Shown here: positions 8,403-15,409 of the stretch, piece after piece
How positions within the stretch are numbered: position 1 is the stretch's first letter
How the letters are laid out: the number at the start of each line of letters is the position of its first letter
Source of the DNA: JAAXXJ01 sp964412455
GTDB lineage: Bacteria; Nitrospirota; UBA9217
Direction of reading: 5' to 3'
DNA: 48,461 bases
Assembly: GCA_964412455.1 (NCBI GenBank)
Contig: CAYPOT010000027.1
Coordinates: forward strand, 1-48,461
Program-made: the position numbers and the translations under genes
The notes under the pieces: model-generated
Told to the model about the DNA's origin: nothing
What the model saw: the letters and a program-made list of their open reading frames with translations, nothing else
The model's database searches: none

Positions 8403-8473
8403 GATTCCCCATCAGCTCCACTAAAAATTATAAAAGGCTAATCGCAAGATCAGCATTTTTCATTTCTGATGAG
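8403..8473 (+). repeat. Degenerate direct repeat of the tRNA-Ala 3' end and its terminator
   Basis: 8403-8473 repeats 8235-8306 in order: a GATTCCCC T-arm remnant, CAGCTCCAC acceptor remnant, A-rich spacer, a decayed hairpin (AAAAGGCTAATC...GATCAGCATTTTT) and TTTCTGATGAG. About 170 bp separates the copies. The stretch 8296-8568 otherwise shows no credible gene; a plus-strand frame across 8327-8641 is rejected. Confidence 0.75.
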
Positions 8474-8568
8474 CGAGGCGGAAAAATAAGGACCAGCGAT
8501 CAACGCTTACCCTGCAGTACTCATTTCCCGAAGCGGCTGACCGCTCTCGCACGATTGTTCCTGCGTTC

Positions 8569-8957
8569 TTATCGCTGGATATATCCGCGCCAGCTCTTGA
8601 GATACCCTTTCGCGTCAAATTCGATCGTCAGGTCGTCGTAGATCTCGCCCTCGGCCCCACGGCATACCCGCCCTCGAAACCTCTGCTCCCCTGTCCACCC
8701 TTTGGGTCCCGGTAAGGGATGTGGTAATACCAGAGCTCCGTTTTTCCGATCTTGTCCTTACGGAGCGGGTTGCCGAGTTTCCGGGTGATGTCGGACGGCT
8801 GCGCTTTTCCGATCAGGGGCTCAAAGTAGCCTTCGTATTCTTTCAGGCGTTTCTGTGCTTCCATGGCAACGCAACCAATGAGCAATCCGCACAAAAGCGC
8901 TGCTACAACCAGCCTTTTTTTTCTTTCCCAGGACATCATTGGTTTATCCTTTTTCAC
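8569..8957 (-). pseudogene. Small BamE/SmpA-like lipoprotein gene with a 1-base frameshift
   Basis: The intact 5' part encodes a basic N-terminus, a hydrophobic segment and a lipobox L-I-G-C with C29, then F-E-P-L-I-G-K...D-I-T-R-K-L-G-N-P and W-Y-Y-H-I. That pattern resembles small BamE/SmpA-type outer-membrane lipoproteins. As written the frame ends at 8628 with an implausible R-A-R-S-T-T-T tail. Restoring one G in the run at 8655-8658 joins it to a sensible continuation (Y-D-D-L-T-I-E-F-D-A-K-G-Y-L-K-S-W-R-G-Y) ending at a TAA at 8569, giving about 129 residues. This is either a real frameshift or an assembly error in a homopolymer. The resemblance to BamE is by shape only. Confidence 0.72.
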
Positions 8958-9065
8958 CGGTATGTTGCGAGACTCCCATGGATCACAGTAGGCTCCATTC
9001 TCCCGCCTTCCGGTGATGATCAGTATATCACAGACGCCGAGTTCTTTTCTATGCCCGACACTTTA

Positions 9066-9094
9066 TTGATAATCGATCATAATGCGGCTATAAT
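9066..9094 (+). promoter_or_regulatory. Sigma70 promoter of the M20 peptidase gene
   Basis: TTGATA (9066-9071) and a perfect TATAAT (9089-9094) are spaced 17 nt apart. The predicted transcript start near 9101 leaves a 5' leader of about 70 nt before the ATG at 9171. Confidence 0.8.
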
Positions 9095-9170
9095 ATCCTG
9101 CAACGAGTGGACCTGCAACACGGCTGCATCGGCCGCTCATGTCCCTATCTGTCCCCGTGAAGGAGTATGC

Positions 9171-10571
9171 ATGATTGACAACCAGCTTTCCGCGGCCCTT
9201 GACCACTTCAAGGTACATGCGCCGGACCATCTGCAGGACCTCAAGGACCTGGTGCGCATTCCGAGCGTAAGCTTTCCTGGATTCGATGCCGCTCCGGTCA
9301 GGACATGCGCTGACAGTGTTTTTGCGCTGCTCACGAAACACGGGTTCAACGATGTCCAACTGCTCGAGACAGGTTCGGGCTACCCTTACGTGTTCGGGCA
9401 GTTGTTGGAAGCGCCGGGCAAGCCCACCCTGCTCCTGTATGCCCACTACGACGTCCAGCCGGTCGGCCGGGAGGAACTTTGGAAAACCCCTCCCTTCGAA
9501 CCGGCGGAGCGGGAGGGAAGGCTCTATGGCCGGGGCGCCGCGGATGACAAGGGCGGCGCCATGATGCATATCGCCGCGTTCAGTTCATGGCTGCGGGGCG
9601 CGGGCAGGCTGCCGGTCAATGTGAAGGTCCTGATCGAAGGAGAAGAAGAGGTCGGATCGTCAAATCTTGAAACGCTCCTCACCAGTCACCATAAGCTCCT
9701 TGCAGCGGACGCGGTGGTCATCGCCGACAGCGAGAACTTCGCCACCGGTATCCCGTCGCTCACGGCCTCGCTCCGGGGCATCGTTACGGTCAACGTCGAG
9801 GTCAGGTCCCTTTCTTCAAGCGTTCACTCGGGTACCTGGGGCGGCCCTCTTCCCGATCCTGTCCTGGCCCTGGCCAGGATGCTCTCAACGCTCGTTGATG
9901 ATCAGGGCATTCCTGCGATCCCGGGCATGCTTGACAACGTGAGGTCCCTATCTTCCAAGGACAGGAAAGGACTGGATGGCCTGCCCTTTAGTGAGTCCGC
10001 TTACCGGAAGCAATCCAGGCTCCTGGACGGCGTCAATATTACCGGCGGTCCGGGAACGGTCTATGAGAAGATGTGGCACCGTCCTTCCATCTCCGTGAAC
10101 GCCATCGAGGCCAGCAGCAGAAAACAGGCCGCGAACATCATCAACGACGTTGCCTGGGCGAGGATCGGCATTCGCATCGTCCCGGACATGGACCCGCTGA
10201 GAACGCTGGAACTCCTGAAGGACCACCTGATGAAACAGGCCCCCTGGGGAACGCGGGTGACCGTGACACCCGAGTCCCCTTCACGCTGGTGGCGGACCGA
10301 CACCGATGGACCGATCTTCGACGCGGCGCTGAATGCGCTTGAAAAGGGATATGGCAGAAAGCCCGCGATCATCGGCGCAGGCGGTTCGATCCCCTTTGTC
10401 CGGACCATAACCGAGACGCTGGGAGGCGTTCCCGCGCTGCTCTTCGGCGTCGGCGACCCCTATGCGGCCGCCCACTCGGAGAATGAGAGCCTGGTCATCG
10501 CTGACTGGGAAAGCGCCTGCAGGAGCATGATCCATTTGTTCTCGGAACTGGGGGAGATGAAGCAGCGGTAA
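9171..10571 (+). CDS. M20/M25/M40-family metallopeptidase (dipeptidase-like)
   Basis: 466 residues. The frame is open from 8721, but the start is placed at the ATG at 9171 because AAGGAG (9160-9165) precedes it by 5 nt and a strong promoter lies at 9066-9094. Metal ligands of the di-zinc M20 family are visible: A-H-Y-D-V-Q (H92), G-R-G-A-A-D-D-K-G (D125/D126), E-G-E-E-E-V-G (158-162) and a late H in A-A-A-H-S-E-N. The insertion between them fits the dimerisation domain. Members cleave dipeptides or N-acyl amino acids in the cytosol; the substrate here cannot be told. It is the only protein-coding gene on the plus strand and converges with the SurA_N gene. Confidence 0.93.
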   Translation: MIDNQLSAALDHFKVHAPDHLQDLKDLVRIPSVSFPGFDAAPVRTCADSVFALLTKHGFNDVQLLETGSGYPYVFGQLLEAPGKPTLLLYAHYDVQPVGREELWKTPPFEPAEREGRLYGRGAADDKGGAMMHIAAFSSWLRGAGRLPVNVKVLIEGEEEVGSSNLETLLTSHHKLLAADAVVIADSENFATGIPSLTASLRGIVTVNVEVRSLSSSVHSGTWGGPLPDPVLALARMLSTLVDDQGIPAIPGMLDNVRSLSSKDRKGLDGLPFSESAYRKQSRLLDGVNITGGPGTVYEKMWHRPSISVNAIEASSRKQAANIINDVAWARIGIRIVPDMDPLRTLELLKDHLMKQAPWGTRVTVTPESPSRWWRTDTDGPIFDAALNALEKGYGRKPAIIGAGGSIPFVRTITETLGGVPALLFGVGDPYAAAHSENESLVIADWESACRSMIHLFSELGEMKQR

Positions 10572-10606
10572 AGATTGCGCGGCGGGAATACTATAATAAT
10601 AGAAAA

Positions 10607-10641
10607 GCACGGCACGGCCCGAATGCAGGGCTGTGCCGTGC
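10607..10641. terminator. Bidirectional terminator between convergent genes
   Basis: A 14-bp stem, GCACGGCACGGCCC (10607-10620) with GGGCTGTGCCGTGC (10628-10641), encloses a 7-nt loop. On the minus strand it is followed by TTTTCTATTATT; the plus-strand side has only a short T run. Confidence 0.85.
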
Positions 10642-10648
10642 GTGTTTA

Positions 10649-11344
10649 TCAGAGCGAATCGATCTCAGCCTGGTTCATGGTGACCTTTCCCTTCTTGAAC
10701 AACGCCTGCGCGTAGGCGTCTACCGCTGAACGCTTCTTCTCGGTGAGGAGGGTCTGCCTGAAGCTTTCCCTGTTCTTCTCAAGGTCCCCCGCCTTTGCTT
10801 TAGGGTTCCGGACCGCATACTCCGTCCTGAGCTCTTCCTCGGGCACGTCCACCCCGTCCCCGATGATCCGTTCGATCTTCTGCTTCAGCATGTATTCTCG
10901 CTGGGTCTCTTCAAAAACGCTGGGCTTCACGTTGATATAATCCAGATACCGATCATAGGCGGCCTTGTCGAATTTTCCCTGGTTCATGAAGGACGGGGTC
11001 CTCATGATGGCGGCCTGGACCTCCTCATCGGTCACCCGGAGGCCGGTCCGCTTCGCTTCCTGGACCAGCAGCCGGTTCTGCACCAGGTCCCGGAGCGCCT
11101 GCTGCCGGAGCCCCTTGGCCATCGCGTCGTTGAACTGGTCCTTGAAGATCTGACGGTAGGTCTCGTACATGCTTCGATACGCCCGGTTCAATTCTCCTGC
11201 GGTGACCGCCTCGCCATTGACCATAGCCGCCGCTCCCCGGCCGTTGTCGGAGGGATAGATCCCGAAGAACAGGAACGACACGATCACGAGGACGAGAATG
11301 ATCCACATGATCCAGCTCATATGTTTCCGCATTTGTTCAAGCAT
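10649..11344 (-). CDS. SurA_N-domain periplasmic chaperone-like protein without PPIase domain
   Basis: 231 residues. A single N-terminal membrane anchor (about 11-28) is followed by the pattern M-V-N-G-E-A-V-T-A-G-E-L-N-R-A-Y and a SurA_N-type helical domain, as in PpiD/SurA. These proteins hold unfolded outer-membrane or periplasmic clients. The usual parvulin domain is missing: the protein stops shortly after the chaperone region. The start is supported by AGGAG 7 nt upstream of the ATG. The end is natural (stop, then a terminator), so this looks like a genuine chaperone-only form, though an old truncation is possible. gatB lies 99 nt upstream with no obvious terminator between them. Confidence 0.85.
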   Translation of the reverse strand: MLEQMRKHMSWIMWIILVLVIVSFLFFGIYPSDNGRGAAAMVNGEAVTAGELNRAYRSMYETYRQIFKDQFNDAMAKGLRQQALRDLVQNRLLVQEAKRTGLRVTDEEVQAAIMRTPSFMNQGKFDKAAYDRYLDYINVKPSVFEETQREYMLKQKIERIIGDGVDVPEEELRTEYAVRNPKAKAGDLEKNRESFRQTLLTEKKRSAVDAYAQALFKKGKVTMNQAEIDSL

Positions 11345-11443
11345 CTTTGATCTCCTTAGTAGTAAGTGATTATGGTATTGAGTAATTATCCATTAAATTT
11401 GTTAACATCAACTTGAGCACTACTCTCTCATTACGGACTGCCT

Positions 11444-12874
11444 TCATTCAACCAATTTTTTCTTCAACAGTTGGTTCACGAGGTCCGGGTTCGCCTTGCC
11501 CTTGCTCGCCTTCATCACCTGGCCTACGAAAAAGCCGAAGAGCTTGTCCTTGCCTCCCTTATAATCCGCATGCTGGGCAGGATTCGCCTTGATGACGTCG
11601 GCTATTATGTTCTCGATCTCACCGCTATCGGATACCTGAACCAGTCCTTTTTCCCTGACAACCGTTTCCGCGTCCTTCCCGGTCCCGTACATGTCCTCGA
11701 ACACGACCTTGGCGATCTTGGTGCTGATAGTGCCGTCGCTGATCATTTTGACCATGTCAGCAAGCCGGTCAGGCCTCACCGGACAGTCCTCGATCTCTTT
11801 TCCTTCCGCGTTCAACAGCCTCATCAGCTCGCCCATTATCCAGTTCGATATGACCTTGGGCTGGCCGGAAAGTTTCGCTGCCTCCTCGTAGTAAGCCGCA
11901 AGGGCCCTGCTCTGGGTCAGCATATCGGCGTCGTACTCGGGAAGTCCGTACTCCTTCACGAACCGGTCACGCTTGGCTTCAGGAAGCTCCGTAATGGTCT
12001 TCCTGATCGCCTCAACGGTCTCCGAAGAGGTCACAATGGGGACCAGGTCAGGCTCGGGAAAATAGCGGTAGTCGTGGGCCTCTTCCTTGCTTCTCATGGA
12101 GAAGGTTACGCCTTTCCCGGAATCGAAGAGCCTCGTCTCCTGGACCACTCGTCCGCCCTCGTCGAGGACCTGGGCCTGCCGTTTTATCTCGTACTCAAGC
12201 GCCTTCTGCACGAACTTGAAGGAATTGACGTTCTTGACCTCCGCCCGGGTGCCGTACTCCTTTGCGCCGACGGGACGGATCGATACGTTGCAGTCGCACC
12301 GGAAGTTCCCCTTCTCCATGTCCGCATCCGAGACCTCGATGTAGCGAAGGATGGACCGGAGCTTCTTGAGGTATTCCGTTGCCTCATCGGCAGACCGGAT
12401 GTCCGGCTCGGAAACGATCTCCATGAGCGGCGTGCCGGCGCGGTTCAGGTCCACGAGGCTCGCACCGCTCTCGGAGGTGTGCAGATTCTTTCCGGCGTCC
12501 TCTTCGAGATGGATCCGGGTGATGCCGATGCGCTTCACTTTCCCGTCGACCAGGATCTCGACATGCCCTTTTTCGCAAAGCGGCAGTTCGTACTGGGAGA
12601 TCTGGTATCCTTTCGGAAGGTCCGGGTAGAAGTAATTCTTCCGCGCAAAGCGGCTGTAGGGGGTGATCGCGCAGTGCGTGGCGAGGCCGGTCTTGATGAT
12701 GAATTCGACGGCCTTTCTGTTCAGCACCGGCAGGACACCCGGCATGCCGATGCAGACCGGGCAGGTCCGTGTATTCGCCTCTTCGCCGAAGGCGGTCTCG
12801 CATTGACAGAAGATCTTACTGTTGGTCTGGAGTTGTGCATGCACCTCCAGGCCTATCACTGCTTCATAGTTCAT
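11444..12874 (-). CDS. gatB: Asp-tRNA(Asn)/Glu-tRNA(Gln) amidotransferase subunit B
   Basis: 476 residues, full length for GatB. It opens with Y-E-A-V-I-G-L-E-V-H-A-Q-L and carries the zinc-binding cysteines (C-Q-C near 24-26 and C-P-V-C near 38-41), the kinase/cradle domain and the C-terminal GatB/YqeY tail domain. GatB binds the mischarged tRNA and activates its side-chain carboxylate with ATP, using ammonia delivered from GatA. Presence of GatCAB means Gln-tRNA, Asn-tRNA or both are made by transamidation. It follows gatA after 198 nt, most of which is a repeat plus featureless DNA. Confidence 0.98.
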   Translation of the reverse strand: MNYEAVIGLEVHAQLQTNSKIFCQCETAFGEEANTRTCPVCIGMPGVLPVLNRKAVEFIIKTGLATHCAITPYSRFARKNYFYPDLPKGYQISQYELPLCEKGHVEILVDGKVKRIGITRIHLEEDAGKNLHTSESGASLVDLNRAGTPLMEIVSEPDIRSADEATEYLKKLRSILRYIEVSDADMEKGNFRCDCNVSIRPVGAKEYGTRAEVKNVNSFKFVQKALEYEIKRQAQVLDEGGRVVQETRLFDSGKGVTFSMRSKEEAHDYRYFPEPDLVPIVTSSETVEAIRKTITELPEAKRDRFVKEYGLPEYDADMLTQSRALAAYYEEAAKLSGQPKVISNWIMGELMRLLNAEGKEIEDCPVRPDRLADMVKMISDGTISTKIAKVVFEDMYGTGKDAETVVREKGLVQVSDSGEIENIIADVIKANPAQHADYKGGKDKLFGFFVGQVMKASKGKANPDLVNQLLKKKLVE

Positions 12875-13006
12875 GGTTAAACCTCGTTCTTCGTTAAAAG
12901 GTTACGATGCCCGTATCGTCATTCGGCACCGGCGACGTCGAGAACCGAACAACGTGACCGTAAAACCGAAACGGGCCTCGTTACCGACGAACGCATGACG
13001 ATCTCG

Positions 13007-13074
13007 CTTCTTACCTTCCTACCTTCTTAACTTCCTACCTTCCTGTCTTCTCACCTTCTCACCTTCCCACCTTC
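13007..13074 (-). repeat. AAGGTGAGAAGG-word repeat after gatA
   Basis: On the minus strand the gatA stop (13073-13075) runs directly into about seven degenerate copies of AAGGTRRGAAGG-type words ending near 13007. They are direct tandem words; I see no opposing arm. The rest of the gatA-gatB gap (12875-13006) shows nothing recognisable. Confidence 0.75.
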
Positions 13075-14530
13075 AAATCTTCGGCCTCTTCAGGTGCCAC
13101 TCCGTCGCCTGCTCATACGCGTACGCCGCGCGCAGCACCGACTCCTCGTCGAAATGCCTGCCGAGCAGCTGAAGTCCGATGGGAAGGTTGCCCGTCGTGA
13201 ACCCGCAGGGCAGGGAGATCCCCGGGATGCCGGCGAGGTTCACACTGATCGTGAAGATGTCCGACAGGTACATCTGCAGCGGGTCCGAGGATTTTTCCCC
13301 GATCTTGAACGCTGCCGTCGGCGCCGTGGGCGTCGCGATGACGTCGGCCTTCTTGAAGGCCTCGTCGAAATCATGCTTGATCAGGGTCCTGACCTGCTGG
13401 CCCTTCTTGTAATAGGCGTCGTAGTATCCTGCCGAAAGCGCGTACGTACCGAGCATGATCCTGCGTTTGACCTCCGGCCCGAATCCCTGGCTGCGCGATT
13501 TCATGTACATGTCCAGTAGATCCTTTGCACCCTGCGCCCGGAACCCGTATTTCACGCCGTCATACCGCGCGAGGTTGGAGCTCGCTTCGGAGGTGGCAAG
13601 GATATAATACGTGGCGACAGCGAAGCCGGTATGGGGCAGGGAGACGTCGACGACCTTCGCGCCGAGGCGCTCCAGGGTCTTCACCGCTTCCCGAACCGAC
13701 TTTTCCACCTCGGGGTCCATTCCCTCGATAAAATATTCCTTCGGGATGCCGACCGTCATCCCCTTCACGTCCTTCACCAGCGATTTCGTGAAATCCGGCA
13801 CCGCGACATCGGCCGACGTGGAATCTTTCGGGTCGTGGCCGGCGATGATGTTCATCATGATGGCGGTATCCGTCACGTCCTTCGTGAGCGGGCCGATCTG
13901 GTCGAGCGACGATGCGAACGCCACGAGCCCGTATCGGGAGACCCTTCCATAGGTGGGTTTGAGCCCGACGACGCCGCAGCAGGCCGCGGGTTGACGGATG
14001 GAACCGCCCGTATCGGACCCAAGGGCCGCTATGCATTCCCCCGCGGCCACGGCCGCCGCTGAGCCGCCGCTGGATCCGCCGGGGATGCGTTCGAGGTCCC
14101 AGGGGTTCCTGGTCGCAAAAAACGCGGAGTTCTCCGTCGATGACCCCATGGCAAATTCGTCCATGTTGGCCTTGCCGGGCAGCACGGAACCAGCCTCGTT
14201 CAGCCGGGCGACGACCGATGCGTCATAGGGAGGAATGAAGTTCCCGAGGATCTTCGACGCGCAGGTAGTCCGGGTGCCGGCGGTGCACATGTTGTCCTTG
14301 ATCGCGATAGGGATGCCGAGCACGGTCGTCTTCTTGCCGGCCTTGCGTTCCTTGTCAGCCCTGTCCGCCTGCGACAGCGCGGCATCCCCGGTTACCGTGA
14401 TAAACGCCTTGACCTTGTCATCGACTGCTGTGATCCTGTTCAGGACGGACTCGGTGATCGCCCGTGACGTGGTCTCGCCCTTCTCCAGCATGTCGCGCAG
14501 TTCGTGGATCGTGAGATTATATAACTCCAT
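13073..14530 (-). CDS. gatA: Asp-tRNA(Asn)/Glu-tRNA(Gln) amidotransferase subunit A
   Basis: 485 residues. The amidase-signature catalytic triad is present at the expected spacing: K78 in I-A-I-K-D-N, S153 in G-G-S-S-G-G-S, and S177 in G-S-D-T-G-G-S-I-R. GatA hydrolyses glutamine and channels ammonia to GatB. The ATG lies 2 nt after the stop of panD, so gatC, panD and gatA form a tight operon read on the minus strand. Confidence 0.98.
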   Translation of the reverse strand: MELYNLTIHELRDMLEKGETTSRAITESVLNRITAVDDKVKAFITVTGDAALSQADRADKERKAGKKTTVLGIPIAIKDNMCTAGTRTTCASKILGNFIPPYDASVVARLNEAGSVLPGKANMDEFAMGSSTENSAFFATRNPWDLERIPGGSSGGSAAAVAAGECIAALGSDTGGSIRQPAACCGVVGLKPTYGRVSRYGLVAFASSLDQIGPLTKDVTDTAIMMNIIAGHDPKDSTSADVAVPDFTKSLVKDVKGMTVGIPKEYFIEGMDPEVEKSVREAVKTLERLGAKVVDVSLPHTGFAVATYYILATSEASSNLARYDGVKYGFRAQGAKDLLDMYMKSRSQGFGPEVKRRIMLGTYALSAGYYDAYYKKGQQVRTLIKHDFDEAFKKADVIATPTAPTAAFKIGEKSSDPLQMYLSDIFTISVNLAGIPGISLPCGFTTGNLPIGLQLLGRHFDEESVLRAAYAYEQATEWHLKRPKI

Positions 14531-14532
14531 GC

Positions 14533-14910
14533 CTACTCCTTGACCTTGATCGAGTGGCCCACGGAAACGATGGCGTTCCTGTCATCCACGAGCACGATAT
14601 TGGGTTTAAAGGCCTTGAGCTCCTGTTCGTTGTAGTATTCATAACAGAATACGATGATCTTGTCTCCCTTCGCCCCCTTCCGCGCCGTGGGGCCGTTCAG
14701 ACACATGTCGCCGGAGCCCCGCTTGCCCGGGATGAGATAGGTCTCGAACCGCTCGCCGTTATTGAGGTTCGATACCCTCACCTGCTCATAGGGCAGCATA
14801 TCAGCTGCTTCCAGGAGGACGGGGTCTACGGTCAGGCTCCCCTCGTACTCAAGATTCGCGTCCGTTACCGTCGCGCGGTGTATCTTTGAACGAAGCATCA
14901 ATCTGAACAT
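14533..14910 (-). CDS. panD: Aspartate 1-decarboxylase proenzyme
   Basis: 125 residues, normal for PanD. The self-cleavage site G24-S25 sits in L-E-Y-E-G-S-L-T-V-D; cleavage turns Ser25 into the pyruvoyl cofactor. The catalytic Y58-like tyrosine and lysine K9 regions (S-K-I-H-R-A-T-V-T) are conserved. The enzyme makes beta-alanine from aspartate for pantothenate and CoA. It is preceded by an AAGGAG ribosome site. It sits between gatC and gatA, an unusual place; both pathways use aspartate, which may be coincidence. Confidence 0.97.
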   Translation of the reverse strand: MFRLMLRSKIHRATVTDANLEYEGSLTVDPVLLEAADMLPYEQVRVSNLNNGERFETYLIPGKRGSGDMCLNGPTARKGAKGDKIIVFCYEYYNEQELKAFKPNIVLVDDRNAIVSVGHSIKVKE

Positions 14911-14920
14911 AAGTCTCCTT

Positions 14921-15006
14921 CAATTGCGGATTGCGAATTTCGGATTGCGGATTTAGCACCAAGATCTCGCTGCTGATGTGACGTGCCATTCACAATCCGC
15001 AATCTA
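14921..15006. repeat. GGATTGCGGATT-word inverted repeat between gatC and panD
   Basis: The left arm (14921-14954) repeats ATTGCGGATTGCGAATT-type words; the right arm (14988-15006, CACAATCCGCAATC) is the inverse and abuts the gatC stop codon (15004-15006). Confidence 0.75.
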
Positions 15007-15291
15007 TTCGATGATCTTCGGCACCTTGAAATGCCCGGCAGCCTTTTCCGGTGCGTTCGCAAGGGCCTGTTCCTGGGAAAGGCCCGGCGCAGACACATCG
15101 TCGCGCAGCACGTTCTTGATATCGAGGACATGGGAGGTGGGCTCCACACCTTTTGTATCCAGTTCGTTCAGCGTCTCGACGTAGGTTAGGATGTTCGAGA
15201 GCTGATCGATAAGCTTGTCCTTCTCCCCGTCGGCCAACTCCAGCCTCGCCAGCTTTGCAACGTGCTCAACTTCCTGTTTCGATATTTTCAT
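15004..15291 (-). CDS. gatC: Asp-tRNA(Asn)/Glu-tRNA(Gln) amidotransferase subunit C
   Basis: 95 residues, typical GatC length. It starts M-K-I-S-K-Q-E-V-E-H-V-A-K-L-A-R-L-E-L and ends with the F-K-V-P-K-I-I-E tail common to the family. GatC is the belt that stabilises the GatA-GatB pair. It is the first gene of the gatC-panD-gatA-gatB group; the stop codon touches an inverted repeat that separates it from panD. Confidence 0.97.
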   Translation of the reverse strand: MKISKQEVEHVAKLARLELADGEKDKLIDQLSNILTYVETLNELDTKGVEPTSHVLDIKNVLRDDVSAPGLSQEQALANAPEKAAGHFKVPKIIE

Positions 15292-15312
15292 ACCTTAACT
15301 CCTGAACTGCCT

Positions 15313-15403
15313 TTACCGCAGAGTTCGCAGAGAGCGCTGAGGAACGACAAACAAAAAAGAGCTTCTACGATCTTCTCTGCGTTCTCCGCGGTCTCTGCGG
15401 TGA
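15313..15403. repeat. ACCGCAGAG-word inverted repeat between uvrD and gatC
   Basis: ACCGCAGAG (15315-15323) and CTCTGCGGT (15393-15401) are the inverted ends; each arm holds several CGCAGAG words. On the minus strand it begins 8 nt after the helicase stop codon. A further copy starts at the right edge of the window (48415). Confidence 0.75.
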
Positions 15404-15409
15404 AAACGA

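Noticed and set aside
8327..8641. Plus-strand frame of 104 codons after tRNA-Ala
   Set aside because: It runs through the degenerate tRNA repeat and the antisense of the restored lipoprotein end; no domain, no ribosome site, no promoter of its own.
8721..9170. N-terminal extension of the M20 peptidase
   Set aside because: The added residues overlap the opposite-strand lipoprotein gene and lie upstream of a strong promoter; AAGGAG and the family N-terminus fix the start at 9171.
13007..13074. Possible CRISPR or microsatellite
   Set aside because: The words are degenerate and contiguous with no regular spacers, so not CRISPR. No CRISPR array or cas gene was seen anywhere in the window.
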